Positions 40,723 to 49,019 of a stretch of 64,000 bases of DNA are shown here, in pieces. The stretch lies in NCBI RefSeq assembly GCF_900112355.1, contig NZ_FOLM01000002.1, positions 186,001-250,000 of the forward strand. Reading direction: 5' to 3'. The translations under genes and the position numbers were made by a program. This DNA is from Streptomyces aidingensis (GTDB lineage: Bacteria > Actinomycetota > Actinomycetes > Streptomycetales > Streptomycetaceae). Below the pieces are notes generated by a model. It was not told the origin of the DNA. It worked only from the letters and a program-made list of their open reading frames with translations, and did not search any database. The number at the start of each line of letters is the position of its first letter. Position 1 is the stretch's first letter.

Positions 40723-43502
40723 GTCAGGGTGAGGGTGTGTGCGGTGGTGCCGGCCAGGGCCTCCTCGGTCCAGGCCCAGGGGAGGTATTCGCCGCGGGCC
40801 CACCTGCCGGTCTGGTCGGTGTAGTTGTCGTGGTAGGCGTGGCCGGAGTTGCCGGAGAGGTTGATCCACTCCGAGTCGTCGAAATCGGCCAGGCTGACGA
40901 TCATCCGCATGGACGGCACCCAGGTCACCTTGTAGCCGCCGGCCGCGTTCCAGCCGGTGGCGTTGACCGCGTCCTTGCCGCCGGAGAGATTCCACGGCCC
41001 GCGGTTGAGCAGCCAGCGCACCGGCCCCGGCCCCTCCGCGCCCAGCGTCGGGTTGATCAGCGAGAGCTGGTGCAGCCGCCCCCAGCTCCAGGTGTCGATG
41101 TCCTTGCCGAGCAGCGAGGTCAGCTCCCAGCGGGCGTCCTTCATGGCCTTGGCCAGCAGCTCGTCCCGGTTGGCCGAGGCCGGGTCGTCGCGGTTGGCGG
41201 GCGAGTGCCACCACTCGCTCTCCGGCTGCTCCAGCAGGATGCGCACCACCTCGAACCAGCGGTCGCCGCCGTCCGGCTGTGCGGTCTCCGGGGAGCGGTC
41301 GCCGCACTCGCGCTCCAGCACCGGCCGCCCGTCCTCGTCCTCCAGCGGCGCCGAGTCGTCGGCCGGGCGGACCCACAGGCACTGGCCCTCCACCCGCACC
41401 TCCTTGGGCAGCTTGTGCCCGAAGGCCAGCTTCAGCAGGTGCCGCCAGACCGCGTTGTAGTAGGCGGCGGCTGCGGAGTCGGAGTCCTGGGTGTAGTCCC
41501 AGCCCTCCAGCAGCTGCTGGGCCTCGCGGATGTAGGGGTCGTCGATGTCCACCTTCAGCAGGTAGGGGGTGAGCACCTTGGCCATCTCGTTGCTGTTGTC
41601 GAGCTGGAAGGAGCGCATGTCCCCCATGGAGATCTTGCCGCCGTCCGCGATCACCGTCTGGATCAGGTCGTCGATGCGCTGGCTGCGGGTGCCGTAGGAC
41701 CAGTCGTCGGTCAGCAGATACGGATAGCCGTCGTCCACCACGGCCTGGTTGGCGGTGACGATGTAGCCGCGCTCCGGGTTGTACTCCCAGGGCAGCTCGT
41801 CCTGCGGGAGGTAGCCGGTCCAGTCGTAGGCGGAGTCCCAGCCGGGCGCGGGCAGCCGGCCGTCGCCCTTGCCGCGGACCGGGATCAGCCCGGGCGCCTG
41901 GTAGCCGATGTTGCCCTCGGTGTCGGCGTAGAGCAGGTTCTGCGAGGGCACCGCGAACAGCCGGGCGGCCTGCCGGAAGTCGTCGAAGTTCTGTGCCGTA
42001 TTGAGGGCGAAGACGGCGTCCATGGTGCGGGACGGCTCCAGGGCGGTCCAGCGCAGCGAGACGGCGTAGCCCTGGCCGCGGTCCGGGGCGGTGCTGCCGA
42101 CCGGGGCGTGCTCGCCGACATTGCTGAGCTCGTCGCTGCGGTCGGAGAGTATCGGCCCGTTCTCGGTGGAGCGGACGGTGAACTCGCGCGGTTCGCCGCC
42201 CGCCACCGAGATGGTCTCGGTGCGGGTGCGGTACGGGATCATCTCGCCGTCCCGCAGATAGCGGCCGTTGTCCAGCCGCTCCAGATAGAGGTCGCTGACA
42301 TCGGCGCCGAGGTTGGTCAGGCCCCAGGCGATCGTGGAGTTGTGGCCGATGATCACGCCCGGCATGCCGGAGAAGGTGAAGCCGGCCACGTCGAAGGGGC
42401 ACTCCTCGCTGACCTCGGCGCAGCGCAGGCCCATCTGGTACCAGATGGAGGGCATGGACGGGCCCAGGTGCGGGTCGTTGGCCAGCAGCGGCCGGCCGGT
42501 GGTGGTGTACTCGCCGGAGATCACCCAGGAGTTGGAGCCGATGCCGCTGCCGTAGGGGCCGAGCAGCGCGGGGATGTCGTCCAGGGTGGCGGCGAGGGAG
42601 CCGAGCTGGGTGGCGACGCCGTCCAGCGCCTCCCCCGCCCCCTCGTCGTCCGTCCCGCCGTCCGCCGCGCCGCCGCCGGCGGCGTCCCCGGTCCCGGTCT
42701 CCTCCCCGGTCCCGTCCTCGTCCCCGGTCCCGGTGAGGTCGGCCAGGCCGGTGGTGTCACCGCTCGGCCGGTAGGCGCCGTCGGTGATCTCGCCGCCGTC
42801 CACGATGGGGCGGTTCCGCTCGTAGGGGTAGGGCGGGTAGAGGTCGTCGATCTGCTCCTGGCTCAGCCGGCCCTGGAGCAGGGCCCGGTCGATCTCGTCC
42901 TCCATGTTGCCGCGCAGGTCCCAGGCCATGGCCTTGAGCCAGGCGACGGAGTCGACCGGGTCCCATTCCTCCGGGGTGTAGTCGCTGACGAAGCCGAGGG
43001 CGGCGTATTCGACGGAGATCTCCTTGCCGCTGCGGCCCGCCAGATAGGCGTTCACGCCGTCCGCGTAGGCCCGGAGATAGCGCTTGGTGTCCTCGGAGAG
43101 CAGTTCGTCGTACTCCCGCTGGGCGATGTCGCGCCAGCCGAGGGTGCGCAGAAAGATGTCGGTGGAGACCTGGGAGTCGCCGAACATCTCGGAGAGCCGG
43201 CCGGCGGTGAGATGACGGCGCACGTCCATCTCCCAGAACCGGTCCTGGGCGTGCACGAAGCCCTGGGCCATGAAGAGGTCCTCGGCGGTTTCCCCGGTCA
43301 GGGCGGGAATGCCGTACGCGTCCCGCTCCACGGTCACCGGCGCGGACAGGCCGTCCATCGTGACCTCGCCGCTGAGCTGCGGGAACGAGGCCCGTACGGT
43401 GGCGACGGACCACCAGGTGCCGTAGCCGAAACCGGCCAGCAGCAGCAGGACAACGACGATTCCGAGGATGCGGAAGCGGCGCAGGGACTTCTTCGCGGGC
43501 AT
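40710..43502 (-). CDS. Penicillin acylase-family Ntn hydrolase, membrane-anchored or exported
   Basis: 930 residues. A basic N-terminus and one hydrophobic helix (about 12-30) form a signal anchor. The acylase A-chain region has VERDAYGIPALTGETAEDLFMAQGFVHAQDRFWEMD. An acidic spacer (about 225-290) precedes GIGSNSWVISG, whose Ser after GSN-type processing is the expected catalytic N-terminus of the B-chain. LLANDPHLG and the B-chain Asn/Arg regions follow. It hydrolyses an amide, for example an acyl-homoserine lactone, an N-acyl amino acid or a beta-lactam side chain; which one is unknown. The stop codon lies in a tandem repeat. Confidence 0.9.
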   Translation of the reverse strand: MPAKKSLRRFRILGIVVVLLLLAGFGYGTWWSVATVRASFPQLSGEVTMDGLSAPVTVERDAYGIPALTGETAEDLFMAQGFVHAQDRFWEMDVRRHLTAGRLSEMFGDSQVSTDIFLRTLGWRDIAQREYDELLSEDTKRYLRAYADGVNAYLAGRSGKEISVEYAALGFVSDYTPEEWDPVDSVAWLKAMAWDLRGNMEDEIDRALLQGRLSQEQIDDLYPPYPYERNRPIVDGGEITDGAYRPSGDTTGLADLTGTGDEDGTGEETGTGDAAGGGAADGGTDDEGAGEALDGVATQLGSLAATLDDIPALLGPYGSGIGSNSWVISGEYTTTGRPLLANDPHLGPSMPSIWYQMGLRCAEVSEECPFDVAGFTFSGMPGVIIGHNSTIAWGLTNLGADVSDLYLERLDNGRYLRDGEMIPYRTRTETISVAGGEPREFTVRSTENGPILSDRSDELSNVGEHAPVGSTAPDRGQGYAVSLRWTALEPSRTMDAVFALNTAQNFDDFRQAARLFAVPSQNLLYADTEGNIGYQAPGLIPVRGKGDGRLPAPGWDSAYDWTGYLPQDELPWEYNPERGYIVTANQAVVDDGYPYLLTDDWSYGTRSQRIDDLIQTVIADGGKISMGDMRSFQLDNSNEMAKVLTPYLLKVDIDDPYIREAQQLLEGWDYTQDSDSAAAAYYNAVWRHLLKLAFGHKLPKEVRVEGQCLWVRPADDSAPLEDEDGRPVLERECGDRSPETAQPDGGDRWFEVVRILLEQPESEWWHSPANRDDPASANRDELLAKAMKDARWELTSLLGKDIDTWSWGRLHQLSLINPTLGAEGPGPVRWLLNRGPWNLSGGKDAVNATGWNAAGGYKVTWVPSMRMIVSLADFDDSEWINLSGNSGHAYHDNYTDQTGRWARGEYLPWAWTEEALAGTTAHTLTLTPGG

Positions 43503-43808
43503 CGCTGTCCTTCGCGGGCGACGGTCGGACTCGGAGCAACCTTAGACACTCCGCCAGACGGGTGGCGCCACGGGGAGGCGGGGAAGGCGACGACATGATC
43601 CACAAGATGGTAAATTTCCCGTAAAGCGCCTGAATCCATCCGCATGTAGCGTCCAACTAATTCGGCTGTCGCCCGGCCGCCGGGTGCGCGTTCCCCGCGC
43701 CGTTCCGCATCCCCGGCCGCCCCGCCGCGGCCCGGGGGGCCGGCCCGTTCGCAAGCCGGACGCCCGGAAGGGAGGACCGTCCTGACCGTCGACCGCCTCA
43801 ACGAGCTG

Positions 43809-45302
43809 ATGTTCGCCGGTGCCCTGGTCCTGCTCGTCGCCGTGGCGGCGGTGCGGCTGACCTCCCGCAGCGGGCTGCCCACCCTGCTGCTCTATCTGGG
43901 CATCGGCATGCTGATCGGCCAGGACGGCCTGGGCGTGGAGTTCAGCGATGCCGAGCTCACCCAGGTGCTGGGCTATGCGGCACTGGTGGTCATCCTGGCC
44001 GAGGGCGGTCTGGGCACCAACTGGCGGCACATCCGGCCCGCCGTGCCCGCCGCCGCCGTGCTGGCCACCTTCGGCGTGGCGGTCAGCGTGGCGGTCACCG
44101 CCGCCGCCGCGCACTATCTGGTCGGGCTGGACTGGCAACTCGCCCTGGTGATGGGCGCGGTGGTGTCGTCCACGGACGCCGCCGCGGTCTTCTCGGTGCT
44201 GCGCAGGGTGCCGCTGCCGCGCCGGCTGAGCAGCACCCTGGAGGCGGAATCCGGCTTCAACGACGCGCCCGTGGTGCTGCTGGTGGTCGGCTTCTCGGCG
44301 GCGGAGGGGCTGGGCAGCGGGGAGGCCGGAGTCGCCGGCTGGCTGCTGCTGCCCGCCGAGATGCTGCTCCAGCTGGTCATCGGACTGGCGGTGGGGCTGG
44401 TGGTGGGCCGGCTGGGCGCGTATGCGCTGCGGCAGGTGGCGCTGCCCGCGGCCGGCCTCTACCCGATCGCGGTGCTGGCGCTGGCGGTGCTGGCCTATGC
44501 GGCCGGCGCCCTGGCCCAGGGCAGCGGCTTCCTGGCGGTGTATGTGGCCGCGCTGGTGATGGGCAACGCGCGGCTGCCGCACCGGCCGGCCCTGCGCGGT
44601 TTCGCCGACGCCATGGCGTGGGTGGCGCAGATCGGGCTGTTCGTGCTGCTCGGCCTGCTGGTGAACCCGGCGGAGCTGGTGGCGGACTTCTGGCCGGCGG
44701 TGGTGATCGGGCTGGCGCTGACCCTGGTGGCCCGGCCGCTGTCGGTCACGCTGTCGCTGCTGCCGTTCCGGCGCCCGTTGCGGGAGCAGGTGCTGCTCTC
44801 CTGGGCCGGGCTGCGCGGTGCCGTGCCGATCGTGCTGGCCACCATCCCGATGGTGTCCGGGCTGGCGGGCAGCGACCGGGTGTTCAACATCGTCTTTGTG
44901 CTGGTGGTGGTGTTCACCCTGCTCCAGGGGCCGACCCTGCCCTGGCTGGCCCGGCGGCTGAGGCTGCGGGAGGGCGAGCAGGCCACCGATCTGGACATCG
45001 AGTCCGCGCCGCTGGACCGGCTGCGCGCCCATCTGCTGTCGCTGACCATTCCGGAGGGTTCCCGGATGCACGGCGTGGAGGTGGCCGAGCTGCGGCTGCC
45101 GCCGGGGGCCGCGGTGACCCTGGTGGTGCGGGACGGGGCGAGCTTTGTGCCGGAGCCGGTGACCGTGCTGCGGCGCGGGGACGAGCTGCTGGTGGTGACC
45201 ACCGATCCGGTGCGGGACGCGGTGGAGCGGCGGCTGCTGGCGGTGGGCCGGGGCGGCAAGCTGGCCGGCTGGCTGGGGCGGACGGGAACGGCGTCGCGCT
45301 GA
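43809..45302 (+). CDS. K+/H+ antiporter (CPA1, NhaP2-like) with TrkA-C domain
   Basis: 497 residues from the ATG at 43809. About 12 membrane helices include the ion-binding region DAAAVFSVLRRVPLPRRLSSTLEAESGFNDAP. A C-terminal TrkA-C/RCK-type domain (about 410-480) follows. The antiporter exchanges K+ or Na+ for H+ and helps with pH and osmotic balance. A perfect GGGAGGA site lies 6 nt before a CTG at 43782 in the same frame, and the added residues (LTVDRLNEL) suit the family N-terminus. The true start may therefore be this rare CTG. Confidence 0.88.
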   Translation: MFAGALVLLVAVAAVRLTSRSGLPTLLLYLGIGMLIGQDGLGVEFSDAELTQVLGYAALVVILAEGGLGTNWRHIRPAVPAAAVLATFGVAVSVAVTAAAAHYLVGLDWQLALVMGAVVSSTDAAAVFSVLRRVPLPRRLSSTLEAESGFNDAPVVLLVVGFSAAEGLGSGEAGVAGWLLLPAEMLLQLVIGLAVGLVVGRLGAYALRQVALPAAGLYPIAVLALAVLAYAAGALAQGSGFLAVYVAALVMGNARLPHRPALRGFADAMAWVAQIGLFVLLGLLVNPAELVADFWPAVVIGLALTLVARPLSVTLSLLPFRRPLREQVLLSWAGLRGAVPIVLATIPMVSGLAGSDRVFNIVFVLVVVFTLLQGPTLPWLARRLRLREGEQATDLDIESAPLDRLRAHLLSLTIPEGSRMHGVEVAELRLPPGAAVTLVVRDGASFVPEPVTVLRRGDELLVVTTDPVRDAVERRLLAVGRGGKLAGWLGRTGTASR

Positions 45303-45476
45303 GGCGCCCGCCGTGCGCGCTTCTCCCGGCCCGCGGGAACACGCCCCGCACTCACCCGCACACGCTCCGCGCATGCGGGGAATGCGCCGGGCGCCGGAAT
45401 ACGGACCTTCGTCCGGGCGTCTCGGGACGGCCGGCAGTGGACTTCGGCGCCGGGAATGTTGCACGATGGACCGTCG

Positions 45477-45503
45477 TTAGCACTCACTGACGAAGAGTGC
45501 CAG
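45477..45503 (+). promoter_or_regulatory. CIRCE-like HrcA operator
   Basis: TTAGCACTC, 9 nt, then GAGTGCCAG. The first half-site is a perfect CIRCE arm and the second matches 7 of 9 positions of GAGTGCTAA, with the exact N9 spacer. It lies 71 bp before the FmdB/Ruc-like gene. A TTGCAC hexamer at 45460-45465 could be the -35. HrcA repression and heat induction are predicted. Confidence 0.75.
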
Positions 45504-45573
45504 GGAGCACCGGCGGGGCCGGGCGGAACAGCAGCCCGGACGGCCCGGGCACCTACACAACCGGAGGATCATC

Positions 45574-45930
45574 GTGCCGACGTATCAGTACCAGTGCACT
45601 GAATGTCAGCAGGGCCTTGAGGTCGTCCAGAAGTTCAGCGACGACGCACTGACCCAGTGCCCGAGCTGCGAGGGCCGCCTGAAGAAGGTGTTCTCCTCGG
45701 TCGGCATCGTGTTCAAGGGCTCGGGCTTCTACCGCACCGACAGCCGCAACAGCTCCAGCGGCGGCACCCCGGCCGGCTCCTCCGGCGGCGAGAAGAAGGA
45801 GAAGAAGGAGACCGCGTCGGCCTCCTCCGGCTCCTCGGGTTCCTCGGGTTCCTCGGGTTCTTCGGGTTCCTCATCGTCCGGATCCTCCTCCGCCTCCGGC
45901 ACCAAGACGGCCTCCGCCTCCGCCGCATGA
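45574..45930 (+). CDS. FmdB-family zinc-ribbon protein, Ruc-like redox-regulated chaperone candidate
   Basis: 118 residues. The N-terminal zinc ribbon has C8, C11, C29 and C32 (CTEC ... CPSC). The C-terminal half is a disordered Ser/Gly-rich tail encoded by short tandem repeats (GSSGSSGSS). This matches the mycobacterial Rv0991c protein (Ruc), a small zinc protein that becomes a holdase when its Cys are oxidised, and the neighbourhood (cyclo-ligase, galU block, mscL) is also shared. The GTG at 45574 has a GGAGGA site. The CIRCE-like operator upstream supports heat-shock control. The next gene overlaps by ATGA. Confidence 0.8.
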   Translation: MPTYQYQCTECQQGLEVVQKFSDDALTQCPSCEGRLKKVFSSVGIVFKGSGFYRTDSRNSSSGGTPAGSSGGEKKEKKETASASSGSSGSSGSSGSSGSSSSGSSSASGTKTASASAA

Positions 45931-46772
45931 GCGGCGGGGCCGGGCAGCGGGCGGACATCGGGGTCATCGGCGGGTCGGGGTTCTACTCCTTTCTCGACGA
46001 TGTGACGGAGATCACCGTCGACACTCCGTACGGGCCGCCCAGTGACTCGCTGTTCCTGGGCGAGGCGGGCGGCCGGCGGGTGGCGTTCCTGCCCCGGCAC
46101 GGCCGCGGGCACACCCTGGCGCCGCATCTGATCAACTACCGGGCCAATCTGTGGGCGCTGCGCTCGGTCGGCGTGCGCCAGGTGCTGGGCCCGTGCGCGG
46201 TGGGCGGGCTCCAGCCCGCCTACGGGCCGGGCACCCTGGTGATACCCGACCAGCTGGTCGACCGCACCAAGGGCCGGGTGCAGAGCTACTACGACGGACT
46301 GCCCAGGCCGGACGGCGCGGAGCCGAACGTCGTCCATGTCAGCTTCGCCGACCCCTACTGTCCCTCCGGCCGGGAATCGGCGCTGGCCGCCGCCCGGGCG
46401 AACGGCTGGGATCCGGTGGACGGCGGCACCATGTGCGTGGTGGAGGGCCCGCGCTTCTCCACCCGGGCGGAATCGCGCTGGCACGCCGCCCAGGGCTGGT
46501 CGGTGGTCGGCATGACCGGGCACCCGGAGGCGGTGCTCGCCCGTGAGCTGGAGCTGTGCTACACCTCGCTGGCCCTGGTCACCGATCTGGACGCGGGCGC
46601 GGAGACCGGCGAGGGCGTCTCGCACACCGAGGTGCTGGAGGTGTTCGCGCGGAACATCGCCCGGCTGCGCACGGTGCTCTTCGATGTGATCACCAAGCTT
46701 CCGGAGAGCGAGCGGGACTGCCTGTGCACCCGGTCGCTGGGCGGGCAGCCGACCGGCATCCCCCTGCCCTGA
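45927..46772 (+). CDS. mtnP: S-methyl-5'-thioadenosine phosphorylase
   Basis: 281 residues. The purine-phosphorylase family II start IGVIGGSGFYSFLD, phosphate-binding PRHGRGH, NYRANLWALRSVGV and MTGHPEAVLARELELCYTSLALVTDLDAG define MtnP. It splits methylthioadenosine into adenine and methylthioribose-1-phosphate in methionine salvage. It is translationally coupled to the FmdB/Ruc-like gene (ATGA), so it may share that gene's heat-shock control. Confidence 0.93.
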   Translation: MSGGAGQRADIGVIGGSGFYSFLDDVTEITVDTPYGPPSDSLFLGEAGGRRVAFLPRHGRGHTLAPHLINYRANLWALRSVGVRQVLGPCAVGGLQPAYGPGTLVIPDQLVDRTKGRVQSYYDGLPRPDGAEPNVVHVSFADPYCPSGRESALAAARANGWDPVDGGTMCVVEGPRFSTRAESRWHAAQGWSVVGMTGHPEAVLARELELCYTSLALVTDLDAGAETGEGVSHTEVLEVFARNIARLRTVLFDVITKLPESERDCLCTRSLGGQPTGIPLP

Positions 46773-46783
46773 CCGGCCCTTCC

Positions 46784-46819
46784 CCGGCCGGTTCGCCGGC
46801 CGGTTCGCCAGCCGGCCGG
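46784..46819. terminator. Repeated CCGGCCGG palindromes after mtnP
   Basis: The octamer CCGGCCGG occurs at 46796-46803 and 46812-46819, with a third partial copy from 46784. These can form alternative hairpins 11-47 bp after the stop codon. A terminator is likely, without a T-tract. Confidence 0.45.
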
Positions 46820-46910
46820 TTCCCCGGCCCGCCTCCGGGGACGGCGCCCGGGGCCCGGAGGTTGTCCACAGGGCTCGCGGGCCGTCGGCGGCAGCGGGCA
46901 CCGTGGAGCC

Positions 46911-47531
46911 ATGAGCATCGCCGGCTCCGCCCGCCGTCCCGGCGGCCCCTGTGCCGTCCCGTCGTTCGATCCCGTGCTGCCGCCGCGCGGCAGGCACCGG
47001 CTGCGCCGCGCCGTCCGGCGGCGGCGGCGCGCCGTGGCCGCGTCCCTGGCGGTGGCCGCCGCCGCGCTGGCCGCCGCCGCGCCCCGGGATTCCGGCCGCC
47101 CGGCCGGGCCGCTCGTCGCCGAGGCCGCCGATCCGCCGGAGGACGGGCGGGCCACGGCGGCCGGTTCCCGGCCCGCGGCCCGGCCCGGGTCCGCCGTCCC
47201 GGACCGCCCGGAGCGCTCCGCTCCGGACGGCGGGGCGCTGGTCGCGGCCCCCGTCCGGATCGCCGATCCGGGCGCGGCCCGGCTGCTCTCCCCCGGCGAC
47301 CTGGTCGATGTTCTCGCCACCGGTCCGGCGCCGCCCGGAGCCGGCCCGCCCCGGACCGCCCGCCTGGTGGCCCACCGGGCGGAGGTGGCCGCGGTGCCGC
47401 CCGGCGTGGAGACTGATGCCCCGGGCGACGCGGCCCGGGGAGCGCTGGTGGTGCTTGCCGTGCCGCCGGAAACCGCCGCCCGGCTCGCCGCCGCGGCGGC
47501 CGATTCCGAGCTCGCGGTGACGCGATGGTGA
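46911..47531 (+). CDS. RcpC/CpaB-like SAF-domain membrane protein
   Basis: 206 residues. A basic N-terminus (RGRHRLRRAVRRRRR) and one membrane helix (about 40-58) are followed by a low-complexity stretch. The C-terminal region (VRIADPGAARLLSPGDLVDVLAT ... ARLVAHRAEVAAVP ... GALVVLAVPPETAARLAAAA) resembles the RcpC/CpaB Flp-pilus assembly domain. No pilus genes are nearby, so its role is unclear. It lies just before mscL on the same strand. Confidence 0.65.
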   Translation: MSIAGSARRPGGPCAVPSFDPVLPPRGRHRLRRAVRRRRRAVAASLAVAAAALAAAAPRDSGRPAGPLVAEAADPPEDGRATAAGSRPAARPGSAVPDRPERSAPDGGALVAAPVRIADPGAARLLSPGDLVDVLATGPAPPGAGPPRTARLVAHRAEVAAVPPGVETDAPGDAARGALVVLAVPPETAARLAAAAADSELAVTRW

Positions 47532-47636
47532 GCCGCTCGTTGCCCGTTGACAGGAGGCGCTCGCGGCCCCGGCCGCGGGAGCGCTCCGGCCGTAACCACA
47601 CCAGCACACATGCGCGATCAGCGGAAAGGCAGTCGG

Positions 47637-48182
47637 GTGAGCGAGAAGCAGAACGTCCTGCACGGGTTCAGGGACTTCATCATGCGCGGCAATGTGGTCG
47701 ATCTGGCCGTTGCCGTGGTCATCGGGGCGGCGTTCACCAAGGTGGTGAACGCCGTCGTGGAGGGCACGATCAATCCGCTGGTCGGCGCGTTCGGCACCCA
47801 GGACCTGGAGATGTACAGCTCCTGTCTGAAGGGCCCGTGCGAGACGGTGAACGGCGAGGCGGTCGGCATTCTGATCCGCTGGGGCAGCGTGATCAGCGCC
47901 GGGCTGACCTTCCTGCTCACCGCCGCCGTGGTCTACTTCATCATGATCCTGCCGATGGCCCGGCTCAAGGCGCGGCTGGACGCCCGCAAGGCGCCGCAGG
48001 ACGAAGCCCCGGCGGCCAAGACCGAGCTGGACATCCTCACCGAGATCCGCGACGAGCTGATCGCGCAGCGCACCGCGGCTCCGCTTGCCACCGTGGCGGC
48101 CACCGACGGGCCTCAGGCCCCCGCCACCGCGCCGGACGGCGGCCCGGGCCGGACGGTGGCCCCGCCGCGTTCCGGAAGCTGA
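47637..48182 (+). CDS. mscL: Large-conductance mechanosensitive channel
   Basis: 181 residues from the GTG at 47637 (GGAAAGG site). The first helix reads FIMRGNVVDLAVAVVIGAAFTKVVNAVVEGTINPLVG, and a second helix and charged C-terminal bundle follow. A Cys pair in the periplasmic loop (SSCLKGPCETV) could form a disulphide. The C-terminus is extended by about 35 Ala/Pro-rich residues. It opens under hypo-osmotic stress. Confidence 0.95.
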   Translation: MSEKQNVLHGFRDFIMRGNVVDLAVAVVIGAAFTKVVNAVVEGTINPLVGAFGTQDLEMYSSCLKGPCETVNGEAVGILIRWGSVISAGLTFLLTAAVVYFIMILPMARLKARLDARKAPQDEAPAAKTELDILTEIRDELIAQRTAAPLATVAATDGPQAPATAPDGGPGRTVAPPRSGS

Positions 48183-48185
48183 CGG

Positions 48186-48206
48186 GCCCGCCGTCGCCCG
48201 GCGGGC
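48186..48206. terminator. Short GC hairpin between convergent genes
   Basis: GCCCGCCG (48186-48193) pairs with 48199-48206 over a 5-nt loop, in the 24-bp gap between mscL and the leftward AMP-binding gene. It can serve both strands. Confidence 0.55.
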
Positions 48207-48914
48207 TCAGAGATGGTGCGGGGGCTTCTCGTCCAGGAAGCGGGCGAGATCACCGGCGGTGCCGCCCTCCGGGGCGGGGTGCCCGCCCCAGCCCAGATCG
48301 CTGTCGTCCCGCCCCGTCCCGGCCAGCGGGTCGTCGAAGATCAGCGAGTCGGGCGGGGGCTCCGGGAGGTCCTGGCTCATGTCCTCAGGGTACGGGCCGG
48401 TGCCGGGCAGGCCCTCGTGGCCGGGCGGCTCGCCGACCGCCGGCGTCTCGTGCCACCACAGATCCCGTCCGGGGGTCCAGGGCACGGGGCGGGCCAGCAA
48501 CTGCACCACCAGTACGGTCTCCACCCGGGTGCTGCCGGCCAGGGCGCGCTCCAGCGCGGCCTTGACCGGCAGCACGGTTCCCTCGTGCCGGCAACTGTCG
48601 GCGGTGACCACCACCCGCGCCCCCGACGTGCGGAGCCGGTGGCGCACCAGGCCGCTGCCGTCCCCCGGCGGCAGACTGACCCGGAGCGCGCCGATCCGCA
48701 CGCACGCGAGGGTGATCACCAGCGACTCCAGACACATGGGCAGGGCGACCGCGACCCGGTCCCCCGATCGCACGCCCAGGCCCGCCAGGAGCGAGGCCGC
48801 ACGCTTTCCCCGGTCGAGCAGCTGGACATGGGTCAGGACATCGGCCGGAGCGGTGCCCGGCTGGTGGGCCCGGCCCGTGGCGCCGGGCCGCTCCCCCGTG
48901 TGGTCGAGCGACAT
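48207..48914 (-). CDS. Truncated AMP-binding (acyl-CoA synthetase-like) protein
   Basis: 235 residues, about a third of the normal family length. The N-terminal part resembles the start of adenylate-forming enzymes (DVLTHVQLLDRGKRAASLLAGLGVRSGDRVAVALPMCLESLVITLACVRIGALRVSLPP). The P-loop-like TSGTTG motif, the A5-A8 motifs and the C-terminal lid are all missing. The C-terminus instead has a short acidic segment (SLIFDDPLAGTGRDDSDLGWGG). It may be a decayed enzyme or a protein repurposed for CoA/acyl binding. ATG 48914 has GGAAGG upstream. Confidence 0.65.
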   Translation of the reverse strand: MSLDHTGERPGATGRAHQPGTAPADVLTHVQLLDRGKRAASLLAGLGVRSGDRVAVALPMCLESLVITLACVRIGALRVSLPPGDGSGLVRHRLRTSGARVVVTADSCRHEGTVLPVKAALERALAGSTRVETVLVVQLLARPVPWTPGRDLWWHETPAVGEPPGHEGLPGTGPYPEDMSQDLPEPPPDSLIFDDPLAGTGRDDSDLGWGGHPAPEGGTAGDLARFLDEKPPHHL

Positions 48915-49019
48915 GCGGCAAGCCTTCCCGAGTGCCGTCGACAATCGATAAACACGCCGGTGAGCGCCGTGTTGACAGCTCCTCAGGGGGCGGGCGGCGC
49001 CGCGTGGTAGGGATGAGTC

